From contig NZ_RJUK01000001.1 of NCBI RefSeq assembly GCF_003762925.1, positions 2,046,001 to 2,110,000 on the forward strand: 64,000 nucleotides of DNA, given 5' to 3'. Source of the DNA: Marinimicrobium koreense (GTDB taxonomy: Bacteria > Pseudomonadota > Gammaproteobacteria > Pseudomonadales > Cellvibrionaceae). The notes beneath the pieces were generated by a model. That model saw only the letters and a list, made by a program, of their open reading frames with translations, was not told the DNA's origin and did not search any database. Positions 37,731 to 46,214 of the stretch are shown in pieces; within the stretch, counting starts at the first letter, position 1, and each line of letters starts with the position of its first letter. Position numbers and translations under genes: made by a program.

Positions 37731-37768
37731 CGCGTAGGGCGGATAAGCGAAGCGCATCCGCCGTAACC
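37731..37768. repeat. REP-like palindromic repeat between narI and the isomerase gene
   Basis: GCGTAGGGCGGATAAGCG, AAGC, GCATCCGCCGTAACC, the standard unit. It stands 9 bases beyond the narI stop and 90 bases before the isomerase start, inside what would otherwise be one operon. Such an element could protect the narGHJI message or lower read-through into the isomerase gene. Confidence 0.75.
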
Positions 37769-37777
37769 ACACGTGAT

Positions 37778-38476
37778 CTACATCGACGCTCTCGCCCGAC
37801 GGCGAACCACCTGATAATTCCGGCCCAAATACTTCACCGGCACACTCAACAGATGCACCAGACGGGTAAAGGGGAACAACAGGAAGATGGTCAGCCCCAA
37901 CACCAGGTGCGCTTTGAAGATCCAGTGCACACCGACAATGTATTCCGCACCACTCAACCCGCGCAGCAGGAAGATGCTCTGAGCCCAGTGCATCAGTTGC
38001 AGCATTACCGCGCCGTCCAGATGACCAACGGAGATGAAGATGGAAGCCAGGCCGAGCAACAACTGCGCCAACAGCAGGAACAACACCACGATATCCATGG
38101 GCTTGCTGTTGGGACGGATGCGCGGATGGAACAGGCGGCGCAGCGTCAATACCACCAGACCGAACAGACACAGCACCCCGAACAGGCCACCGGCCACCAC
38201 GGCCAGGATCTGCTTGGCGCTGGCACTCACGCCCAACAGGTGCCACACCTCCACCGGGGTCAACAGCCCCACCAGATGACCAAAGAAAATGCCGATGATC
38301 CCGATGTGAAACGGAATGCTACCGATGCGCAGCCACTTCTTCTCCAGCAACTGACTGGAGCTGGCCTTCCAGGTGTACTGCTCCCGGTCGTACCGGATCC
38401 AGGTACCGATAAACATCACCGCCAGCGCAATATAGGGGTAGATGCCAAACGCGAATAGATGAAAAGTGGACATCAT
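37778..38476 (-). CDS. narI: Respiratory nitrate reductase gamma subunit (cytochrome b)
   Basis: 232 residues with five membrane helices that hold two b haems and oxidise quinol, passing electrons to NarH. Expected features: FAFGIYPYIALAVMFIGTWIRYD at the start, a His in FHIGIIGIFFGHLVG and a His pair in the C-terminal half (WIFKAHLVLGL and FPFTRLVHLLSVPVKYL). The ATG overlaps the narJ stop as ATGA and follows CAGGAGGC. Confidence 0.96.
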   Translation of the reverse strand: MMSTFHLFAFGIYPYIALAVMFIGTWIRYDREQYTWKASSSQLLEKKWLRIGSIPFHIGIIGIFFGHLVGLLTPVEVWHLLGVSASAKQILAVVAGGLFGVLCLFGLVVLTLRRLFHPRIRPNSKPMDIVVLFLLLAQLLLGLASIFISVGHLDGAVMLQLMHWAQSIFLLRGLSGAEYIVGVHWIFKAHLVLGLTIFLLFPFTRLVHLLSVPVKYLGRNYQVVRRRARASM

Positions 38477-39198
38477 GCCTCCTGACGATTTTTTACTGGT
38501 TGAGGTTCCATCAGGTTCAGTATCTGCTCCTGATCCCGACGCTGGCCGGACTCCGGCCGGTATTGAACATTGCAGCCTTCAGCCTGGGCGTCCGGGCCGA
38601 AGGTTACGGCTTCTTCTTCCCACACCTTGTCCAGCGCCTCGGGGGTATCGTCCCGGGCTTCACCGGCCACCTGCTCCCGGATCTGCTCGATGTTGACCCG
38701 ATCGCCACACCAATGCAGCAACGCTTCGAACAGCGCTGCGTAGTTGGAATCGCGCTCTTTCAGGCGAGCGGCGAGCAGCCCGAGAATATGCTCCACTTCC
38801 TGCAGCCCCGCGCGGGCATTGTCCGGCCCTTGGGTAGACAGAAACTCGAGATACAGCGGCAGATAATCCGGCAGTTCGTTGGCGTCGATGGCCAGGCCCG
38901 CCTGCTGATACTGGTTCATCAGATCCACCATGGCCTGACCGCGATCCCGGGATTCTCCATGCACATGCTCGAACAACAGTAGCGACAGGGAACGACCGCG
39001 CTCAAACAGCGCATCGTACTCGGACTGCCAGTCCATCAGGTCACCACTGGTGCGCTGCTCGACAAAGGCCAACAGCGCATCGCGCTGCTTGCCCTTGAGG
39101 TTCATACTGGCGACCAGAGATTTGAGCTCGTCTTGAGCTTCCATCAACTCTGCCGTGGGGTACTCCATCAGCAGAGAAATAACGCGTAAACTTTTCAT
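38473..39198 (-). CDS. narJ: Nitrate reductase assembly chaperone
   Basis: 241 residues of the all-helical NarJ/TorD family. It binds the NarG N-terminus and ensures the molybdenum cofactor is inserted before membrane attachment. YPTAELMEAQDEL at the start, LSLLLFEHVHGESRDRGQAM and DYLPLYLEFLS are family hallmarks. The acidic, Gln/Glu-rich tail is typical. AGGAGAAAG precedes the ATG. Third gene of the nar operon, 11 bases after narH. Confidence 0.95.
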   Translation of the reverse strand: MKSLRVISLLMEYPTAELMEAQDELKSLVASMNLKGKQRDALLAFVEQRTSGDLMDWQSEYDALFERGRSLSLLLFEHVHGESRDRGQAMVDLMNQYQQAGLAIDANELPDYLPLYLEFLSTQGPDNARAGLQEVEHILGLLAARLKERDSNYAALFEALLHWCGDRVNIEQIREQVAGEARDDTPEALDKVWEEEAVTFGPDAQAEGCNVQYRPESGQRRDQEQILNLMEPQPVKNRQEA

Positions 39199-39209
39199 CG
39201 GTCTTTCTC

Positions 39210-40742
39210 CTAATCCTGCAGGATGGCAGGAATGATCTGGCGAACCCCGGCGCGATTGCCGCCGAACAGGCTGGTTTCGCTGGTGCCGTCCGCACAGCCA
39301 TTACCGAAACTGAAACCGCAGTCGCCTTTCATGTCGTAGGCGTCTTCGGCGTAGGCCCGGTGACTGGTGGGAATCACGAAGCGATCTTCATAGTTGGCGA
39401 TGGCCATATAGCGGTACATGTCTTCCACCTGGGCCACACTCAGACCGACCTGCTTGAGCACCTCGAGATCTTCCACGCCGTCCACATGCTGGGAGCGCTT
39501 GTAGGCGCGCATGGCGATCATCCGCTCCAGCGCTTCCACCACCGGCTGCTCTTCCCCGGCGGTCAACAGGTTGGCCAGGTAGCGAATCGGAATACGCAGG
39601 GATTTCAAGTCGGGAATTTCGCCATTCATGCCAACATGGCCGGCTTCGGCGGCGCTCTGAATCGGTGACAGTGGCGGCACGTACCAGACCATGGGCAGGG
39701 TGCGGTATTCCGGGTGCAGCGGCAGCGCCACTTTCCACTCAACCGCCATTTTGTAGGTGGGCGAGTTCTGAGCGGCGTCGATCCAGCCCTGGGGAATACC
39801 TTCGGCCTGAGCCGCGGCAATCACCGCCGGGTCGTTCGGGTCCAGGAAGATGTCCAGTTGCGCCTGGTACAGGTCCGCCTCGTTGGCCACACTGGCCGCC
39901 TCTTCGATGCGGTCCGCGTCGTACAGCAATACGCCCAGGTAGCGGATACGGCCCACACAGGTTTCCGAGCAGACAGTGGGTTGGCCCACTTCGATGCGCG
40001 GATAGCAGAAGGTGCATTTCTCGGATTTGCCACTCTTCCAGTTGTAGTAGATCTTCTTGTACGGACAGGCGGAGACACACATGCGCCAGCCGCGGCACTT
40101 GTCCTGATCAATGAGCACAATACCGTCTTCCTCGCGCTTGTAGATCGCACCCGAGGGACAAGAAGAAACACAGGCCGGGTTCAGGCAGTGCTCGCACAAC
40201 CGGGGCAGATACATCATGAAGGTGTTTTCAAACTGCCCGTAGATATCGGCCTGTACCTGATCGAAGTTCACGTCCTTACGACGCTTTTCAAACTCGGTGC
40301 CGAGAATCTCCTCCCAGTTCGGACCCCACTCGATTTTCTCCATCCGCTGACCGGATACCAGCGAGCGCGGACGTGCGGTCGGCTGGTGCTTTTTGTCACC
40401 GGCTGTGTGCAGGGTCTGGTAGTCAAAATCGAACGGCTCGTAGTAGTCGTCAATCTCCGGCAGATCCGGATTGGCGAACAGGTTGGCCAGTACCCGCAGC
40501 TTGCCGCCGATGCGTGGCTTGATTTTGCCTTTCTTGTCGCGTTTCCAGCCACCGTTCCACTTGTTCTGGTTTTCCCACTCTTTGGGGTAACCGACACCGG
40601 GTTTGGTCTCCACGTTGTTAAACCAGGCGTACTCGACACCCTCGCGTGAGGTCCAGACGTTTTTACAGGTCACTGAACAGGTGTGGCAACCAATGCACTT
40701 GTCCAGGTTCAGCACCATGCCGATTTGCGCTCTTACTTTCAT
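39210..40742 (-). CDS. narH: Respiratory nitrate reductase beta subunit (iron-sulfur)
   Basis: 510 residues carrying three 4Fe-4S and one 3Fe-4S cluster. Cysteine groups include CIGCHTCSVTCKNVW at the start, CEHCLNPACVSSCPSGA, CRGWRMCVSACPYKK (with Trp in place of one Cys, as required for the 3Fe-4S cluster) and CTFCYPRIEVGQPTVCSETC. It passes electrons from NarI to NarG. GAGGTAAGGC precedes the ATG; 8 bases separate it from narG. Confidence 0.97.
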   Translation of the reverse strand: MKVRAQIGMVLNLDKCIGCHTCSVTCKNVWTSREGVEYAWFNNVETKPGVGYPKEWENQNKWNGGWKRDKKGKIKPRIGGKLRVLANLFANPDLPEIDDYYEPFDFDYQTLHTAGDKKHQPTARPRSLVSGQRMEKIEWGPNWEEILGTEFEKRRKDVNFDQVQADIYGQFENTFMMYLPRLCEHCLNPACVSSCPSGAIYKREEDGIVLIDQDKCRGWRMCVSACPYKKIYYNWKSGKSEKCTFCYPRIEVGQPTVCSETCVGRIRYLGVLLYDADRIEEAASVANEADLYQAQLDIFLDPNDPAVIAAAQAEGIPQGWIDAAQNSPTYKMAVEWKVALPLHPEYRTLPMVWYVPPLSPIQSAAEAGHVGMNGEIPDLKSLRIPIRYLANLLTAGEEQPVVEALERMIAMRAYKRSQHVDGVEDLEVLKQVGLSVAQVEDMYRYMAIANYEDRFVIPTSHRAYAEDAYDMKGDCGFSFGNGCADGTSETSLFGGNRAGVRQIIPAILQD

Positions 40743-40750
40743 GCCTTACC

Positions 40751-43700
40751 TCACTTAGCCAGGCTGTCAGTGGTCTGCTCGTCTTCTTCGAGCCAATCCA
40801 CTTTATCCATCTTGCGGACAATGACGAATTCGTCGCGGTTACAGCCTACGGTGCCGTAATAGTTGAAGCCGTAAGCCTGTTGGGCGTAGCCACCGATCAT
40901 ATGGGTGGGTTTCATCACCGCACGGGTCACGGAGTTGTGAATCCCGCCGCGGGTTTTGGTCAGGTTCGATCCGGGCGTATTGATGATCCGCTCCTGGGCG
41001 TGATACATCATGCTCATGCCCTCGGGCACCCGCTGGGAGACGACCGCACGACAGGCGATGGCGCCGTTGACGTTGAACACGTCGATCCAGTCGTTATCCT
41101 CAATACCCGCTTCCTTCGCGTCTTTCTCGCTCAGCCACACAATCGGGCCGCCGCGCGAGAGGGTCTGCATCAGCAGGTTGTCCGAGTAGGTGCTGTGTAT
41201 GCCCCATTTCTGGTGTGGGGTAATCCAGTTGAGCACCAACTCTTTGTTGCCGTTGCTGCGCTGATTGAGAATCGGCTCGACGGTTTTCAGGTTTACCGGC
41301 GGTTTGTACAGGCAGTGCTGCTCACCGAAGTCGAGCATCCACTCGTGATCCTGATAGAACTGCTGACGACCGGTGATGGTGCGCCAGGGGATCAGTTCAT
41401 GCACGTTGGTATAACCCGCGTTGTAGGACACATGCTCGTCTTCCAGCCCCGACCAGGTGGGCGAGGAAATGATCTTGCGCGGCTGGGCGACGATGTCGCG
41501 GAAGCGGATCTTTTCCTCTTCCTTGGGCAGCGCGAGATGCTTGTGATCCCGGCCGGTAATTTTGCCCAGAGCGTCCCAGGCTTTTACCGCCACATGGCCG
41601 TTGGTTTCAGGGGCCAGCGACAGAATCACTTCACAGGCATCAATGGCGGACTCGATCCGCGGGCGGCCCTGATTGGCGCCCTCTTCGTGATGCACGCGGT
41701 TGAGCTTACCGAGGAATTCAACCTCCTCTTTGGTATCCCAGTTGATGCCCTTGCCGCCATTGCCCAATTTGTCCATCAAGGGGCCGAGCGAAGTGAAGCG
41801 GTGATAGGTGTTGGGGTAGTCCCGCTCCACCACGTTGATGTTGGGCATGGTCACGCCGGGCACAGCCTCGCACTCGCCTTTCCACCAGGCTTTCACACCG
41901 TAAGGCTGAGCCATTTCTCCCGGGGAATCGTGCATGATGGGTGTGGTCACCACATCCTGTTCCACTCCCAGATGGCCGTTGCTCAACGCGGAGAATTTTT
42001 TGGCGATGCCCTTGAAAATATCCCAATCGCTGCGCGATTCCCACACCGGGTCCACCGCTTCGGTGAGCGGGTGAATAAAGGGGTGCATATCCGAGGTGTT
42101 CATGTCGTCCTTTTCGTACCAGGTCGCGGTCGGCAGAACGATGTCGGAATACAGGCAGGTGGTGGACATACGGAAGTCCAGCGTCACCCACAGGTCCACC
42201 TTGCCCTCCGGTGCCTCGTCGCGCCAGGTGACATCTTCGGGCTTGGCCTCGCCGGTTTCGCCCAGGTCCTTGTTCATCAGGCCGTGCTTCGTGCCCAGCA
42301 GGTGGCGCAGCATGTACTCGTGGCCCTTGCCGCTGGAACCCAGGAGGTTGGAGCGCCAGATGAACATGTTGCGCGGGTAGTTCTTCGGGCTGTCCGGATC
42401 TTCACAGGCGAATTTCAGCTCGCCACTGACCAACTGATCGCGCACATAGTCTTTGACGTCTTTACCGGCCGCCTTGGCAGCTTGGGCCAGTTTCAGCGGG
42501 TTGGTCGCCAACTGCGGGGCAGACGGCAACCAGCCCATGCGCTCGGCGCGGGTGTTGTAATCCAGAATACTGGACTGCCATTTGTCCTTGTTCGCCAGGG
42601 GCGAAACCAGGTCGCTCATGTTCAGTTTTTCGTAGCGCCACTGATCGGAGTGGGCGTAGAAGAATGAGGTACCGTTCATCTGCCGGGGCGGACGCTGCCA
42701 GTCCAGACCAAAGGCCAGGGGCTGCCAGCCCGTCTGCGGGCGCAGCTTTTCCTGACCCACATAGTGCGCCCAGCCGCCGCCGCTCTGACCGACGCAGCCA
42801 CACATCATCAACATGTTGATCAGGCCGCGGTAGTTCATGTCCATGTTGAACCAGTGGTTCATCCCGGCGCCGACAATGATCATGGAGCGGCCGCGGGTTT
42901 TATCGGCGGTGCGGGCAAACTCCCGGGCAACGCGGATCACATGTTCGGGTTTGACGCCGGTGATGCGCTCCTGCCACTTGGGTGTGTAGGGCTTGTCGTC
43001 ATCAAAACTCCGGGCGCAGTTGGGATCGTCCAGACCATTGTCCACGCCATAGTTGGCCAGGGTCAGGTCGTACACGGTGGCGACCAACACCTCGCGGCCA
43101 TCGGCCAGTTTGACGCGTTTGGCCGGCACCTTGCGCATCTGCACTTCGGCATGTTCGGTGTGCTGGAAATAACCATAGTCGTGTTCTTTACAACCGAAGT
43201 AGGGGAACGCGACTTCGGCCACTTCATCGCTGTTGCCTTTCAGGGACAGCTGCAGATCCACCTCTTCGCCGGTTTTGCCATCGCGGTTCTCCAGGTTCCA
43301 CCGGCCTGTCTGGCCCTCAGGGCGGCCCCAGCGATAACCGATGGAGCCGTTGGGGCTGACCAGACGCTGATCGTCACTGTTGATGGCAATGGTCTTCCAG
43401 TCCGGGTTCGCTTCCTCGCCCAGGTTATCCACCAGATCCGCCGCGCGCAGGAAACGACCCTGCTGCAGGCGGCCTCCCTCCTCGTCGAGGATGACCAGGT
43501 TGGGCATATCGGTGTAGCGCTTCACGTAGTTAGTGAAGTACTCGCTCTGGGAGTCAACGTAGAACTCCTTCAGGATCACGTGACCGAAGGCCATGGCCAG
43601 GGCCGCATCGGTACCCTGGCGCGGTGCCAACCACTGGTCGGTCAGTTTGGCGACCTCGGAGTAGTCCGGCGTGATGCTGATGACCTTGGTGCCCTTGTAG

Positions 43701-44515
43701 CGTACTTCGGTCAGGAAGTGGGCATCCGGGGTCCGGGTCTGGGGCACGTTGGAACCCCAGCAGATGATGTAGGAGGAGTTGTACCAGTCGGCGGATTCCG
43801 GCACGTCAGTCTGCTCGCCCCAAACCTGCGGTGAAGCGGGAGGAAGGTCGCAGTACCAATCGTAAAAACTCAGGCAGTTGCCGCCAATCAGGGACAGATA
43901 ACGGGCGCCGGAGGCGTAGGACACCATCGACATCGCGGGAATGGGTGAGAAGCCGGTGATCCGGTCCGGTCCGTAGGTTTTTGCGGTGTAGACGTTCGAC
44001 GCGGCAATGATTTCATTCACCTCGTCCCAGTGTGCCCGCACAAAGCCACCGAGGCCGCGACGGGATTTGTAGCTTTTCGCCTTGGCCGGGTCTTCGACAA
44101 TGGACGCCCAGGCGGCCACCGGGTCGGTGTGCTCCTGACGGGCTTCTCGCCAGAGCTTCATCAGAGACTGGCGCACCTTGGGGTATTTCAGGCGGTTGGC
44201 GCTGTAGATGTACCAGGAATAGCTGGCACCGCGCGGGCAGCCGCGAGGTTCGTGGTTGGGCAGATCGGGACGCGTGCGCGGATAATCAGTCTGCTGGGTT
44301 TCCCAGGTGACCAGACCGTTCTTCACGTAAATTTTCCAGCTGCAGGAACCGGTGCAGTTCACGCCATGGGTGGAGCGCACAATTTTGTCGTGCTGCCAGC
44401 GCTGGCGATAGCCGCGCTCCCATTGGCGATCTTCATCAGTGGTAACGCCGTGGCCTTCGGCAAAAGGTTCTCGCTGCGCCTGAAAGTAGCGCAGCTTGTC
44501 GAGAAGGTGACTCAT
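40751..44515 (-). CDS. narG: Respiratory nitrate reductase alpha subunit (molybdenum, nitrate site)
   Basis: 1254 residues. Reduces nitrate to nitrite at a bis-MGD molybdenum site on the cytoplasmic face. The N-terminal FS0 cluster is held by His and three Cys in STHGVNCTGSCSWKIYVK and EPRGCPRGASYSWY. The Asp ligand of molybdenum lies in the GGNCLSFYDWYCDLP stretch. No twin-arginine export signal is functional, as in NarG proteins generally. First gene of narGHJI; no narK transporter gene is in front. A possible NarL site is at 44648. Nitrate respiration fits the hemN FNR-like box and the NarX sensor nearby. Confidence 0.97.
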   Translation of the reverse strand: MSHLLDKLRYFQAQREPFAEGHGVTTDEDRQWERGYRQRWQHDKIVRSTHGVNCTGSCSWKIYVKNGLVTWETQQTDYPRTRPDLPNHEPRGCPRGASYSWYIYSANRLKYPKVRQSLMKLWREARQEHTDPVAAWASIVEDPAKAKSYKSRRGLGGFVRAHWDEVNEIIAASNVYTAKTYGPDRITGFSPIPAMSMVSYASGARYLSLIGGNCLSFYDWYCDLPPASPQVWGEQTDVPESADWYNSSYIICWGSNVPQTRTPDAHFLTEVRYKGTKVISITPDYSEVAKLTDQWLAPRQGTDAALAMAFGHVILKEFYVDSQSEYFTNYVKRYTDMPNLVILDEEGGRLQQGRFLRAADLVDNLGEEANPDWKTIAINSDDQRLVSPNGSIGYRWGRPEGQTGRWNLENRDGKTGEEVDLQLSLKGNSDEVAEVAFPYFGCKEHDYGYFQHTEHAEVQMRKVPAKRVKLADGREVLVATVYDLTLANYGVDNGLDDPNCARSFDDDKPYTPKWQERITGVKPEHVIRVAREFARTADKTRGRSMIIVGAGMNHWFNMDMNYRGLINMLMMCGCVGQSGGGWAHYVGQEKLRPQTGWQPLAFGLDWQRPPRQMNGTSFFYAHSDQWRYEKLNMSDLVSPLANKDKWQSSILDYNTRAERMGWLPSAPQLATNPLKLAQAAKAAGKDVKDYVRDQLVSGELKFACEDPDSPKNYPRNMFIWRSNLLGSSGKGHEYMLRHLLGTKHGLMNKDLGETGEAKPEDVTWRDEAPEGKVDLWVTLDFRMSTTCLYSDIVLPTATWYEKDDMNTSDMHPFIHPLTEAVDPVWESRSDWDIFKGIAKKFSALSNGHLGVEQDVVTTPIMHDSPGEMAQPYGVKAWWKGECEAVPGVTMPNINVVERDYPNTYHRFTSLGPLMDKLGNGGKGINWDTKEEVEFLGKLNRVHHEEGANQGRPRIESAIDACEVILSLAPETNGHVAVKAWDALGKITGRDHKHLALPKEEEKIRFRDIVAQPRKIISSPTWSGLEDEHVSYNAGYTNVHELIPWRTITGRQQFYQDHEWMLDFGEQHCLYKPPVNLKTVEPILNQRSNGNKELVLNWITPHQKWGIHSTYSDNLLMQTLSRGGPIVWLSEKDAKEAGIEDNDWIDVFNVNGAIACRAVVSQRVPEGMSMMYHAQERIINTPGSNLTKTRGGIHNSVTRAVMKPTHMIGGYAQQAYGFNYYGTVGCNRDEFVIVRKMDKVDWLEEDEQTTDSLAK

Positions 44516-44647
44516 TCGCGGACTCCTGAACAGAGGCTATGACAATGCCCGGATCAGGGCATCGCTCGGTATCAATTTCACCCGTTCATAGTGCGCAATA
44601 ATCCGCGAACCCGCTACCGCCCCCAAAGCCCCTAAAATGCCCCCTTA

Positions 44648-44663
44648 TACCCCCTTGGAGGTA
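44648..44663. promoter_or_regulatory. Candidate NarL/NarP 7-2-7 site upstream of narG
   Basis: TACCCCC-TT-GGAGGTA. Two heptamers point at each other with a 2-base spacer, each matching the NarL consensus (TACYYMT) at six of seven positions. It lies 133 bases upstream of the narG start and 212 bases before metY. A NarX-type sensor is encoded nearby, which supports the reading. No clear FNR box was found in 44516-44760. Confidence 0.5.
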
Positions 44664-44874
44664 TCGCACCGAATCCCTAACCCATTGATTTCGTTGGCCT
44701 CATGGATTTCAACTGGCATCGAAACCACAACTTGGGTGCCCCTCAATTCATCGGTGGTATCCCGTAATAGACGTGGGGTTTTTGCGAGTCATTTTCATTC
44801 CTGAATGTGGTACAGTCTCCGCTCCCTTAAAACAACAATCCCGCGCCACCGGCGCCCTGTTTGGAGAACCGACC

Positions 44875-46152
44875 ATGAAGCTGGAATCATTGGCCCTACA
44901 CTGCGGTTATGAGCCCGAGCCCACCACGCACGCGGCCACCACCCCCATCTACCAGACCACCTCCTACACCTTTGATGACACCCAACACGGTGCCGACCTG
45001 TTCGACCTGAAAGTTCAGGGAAACATCTATACGCGCATCATGAACCCCACCAACGCGGTACTGGAAGCGCGGGTCGCGGCGATGGAAGGGGGTATCGGTG
45101 CCCTGGCGTTGGCCTCGGGTATGGCCGCGATTACCTACTCCATTCAATGCATCACCGATGCCGGCGACAATATCGTCAGCACCAGTCAGTTGTACGGTGG
45201 CACCTACAACCTGTTTGCCCACAGTTTCCCCCGTCAGGGCATCGATGTGCGCATGGCGTCTTTTGATGATCTGGAGAAAATGGAAAGCCTGATCGACGAC
45301 AAAACCAAGGCGCTGTTCTGCGAGTCGATTGGCAACCCCGCCGGTAATATTGTAGACCTGCAGGCGCTTGCGGATATCGCCCACCGTCACGGCATTCCGC
45401 TGATTGTGGACAACACCGTCGCTACTCCCTTCTTGTGCAAACCCTTCGAGTTCGGCGCGGACATCGTGGTCCACTCGCTGACCAAATACATTGGCGGCCA
45501 CGGCACCACCGTGGGCGGTGTTATTGTGGACTCGGGCAAATTCGATTGGGTCGCCAACAAAAAGCGCTTCCCGATGCTGAATGAGCCGGACCCCTCGTAC
45601 CACAATGTGATTTACACCGAAGCCCTGGGCGAAGCCGCTTACATTGGCCGCTGCCGCGTGGTACCTCTGCGCAACACCGGTTCAGCCCTGGCACCGCACA
45701 GCGCCTTCCTGATCATGCAGGGCTTGGAGACGTTGGGCATTCGCATGGAGCGTCACTGCGAGAACGCATTGAAGGTCGCCCAACACCTGAAGCAGCATCC
45801 CAAAGTCAACTGGGTGAATTACGCCGCCCTGCCGGACAGCCCCTACAACGGCCTGTGCCAAAAAATCAGCGGCGGACGCGCCTCGGGCATTCTGAGCTTC
45901 GGCATCAAGGGCGGTAAAGAGGCCGGGGCGCAGTTCATCGACGCCCTGCAGATGATTCTGCGCCTGGTGAACATCGGCGATGCCAAGTCCCTGGCCTGCC
46001 ATCCGGCCACCACCACCCACCGTCAGCTGAACGAGGAAGAGCTGAAATCCGCGGGTGTGTCGGCGGATCTGGTGCGACTGTCCATTGGTATTGAGCACAT
46101 CGATGATATTATTGCCGATATCGATCAGGCCCTGGAGAAAGTCAGCGGCTGA
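44875..46152 (+). CDS. metY: O-acetylhomoserine sulfhydrylase (PLP enzyme)
   Basis: Makes homocysteine from O-acetylhomoserine and sulfide. 425 residues, longer than cystathionine synthases, as expected for MetY. Key segments: TPIYQTTSYTFDDTQHGADLF, YTRIMNPTNAVLEARVAAME, the PLP lysine in VVHSLTKYIGGHGTTVGG, LETLGIRMERHCENA, and SLACHPATTTHRQLNEEE. GGAGA precedes the ATG at 44875; an earlier in-frame start adds 34 unconserved residues. It reads away from the nar operon and is followed by narX after 62 bases. Confidence 0.96.
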   Translation: MKLESLALHCGYEPEPTTHAATTPIYQTTSYTFDDTQHGADLFDLKVQGNIYTRIMNPTNAVLEARVAAMEGGIGALALASGMAAITYSIQCITDAGDNIVSTSQLYGGTYNLFAHSFPRQGIDVRMASFDDLEKMESLIDDKTKALFCESIGNPAGNIVDLQALADIAHRHGIPLIVDNTVATPFLCKPFEFGADIVVHSLTKYIGGHGTTVGGVIVDSGKFDWVANKKRFPMLNEPDPSYHNVIYTEALGEAAYIGRCRVVPLRNTGSALAPHSAFLIMQGLETLGIRMERHCENALKVAQHLKQHPKVNWVNYAALPDSPYNGLCQKISGGRASGILSFGIKGGKEAGAQFIDALQMILRLVNIGDAKSLACHPATTTHRQLNEEELKSAGVSADLVRLSIGIEHIDDIIADIDQALEKVSG

Positions 46153-46214
46153 TCCCATCGGTCAAACGCCGGCCGGGGCTCAAGTCCCGGCCGGCCCGTT
46201 CAAACGGCACCGCT

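Noticed and set aside
40646-42667. A 673-codon plus-strand frame opposite narG
   Set aside because: Shadow of narG with no motif.
44516-44760. An FNR box before narG
   Set aside because: Only half-sites (TTGAT near 44570 and 44690) were seen; no full dyad with the right spacing.
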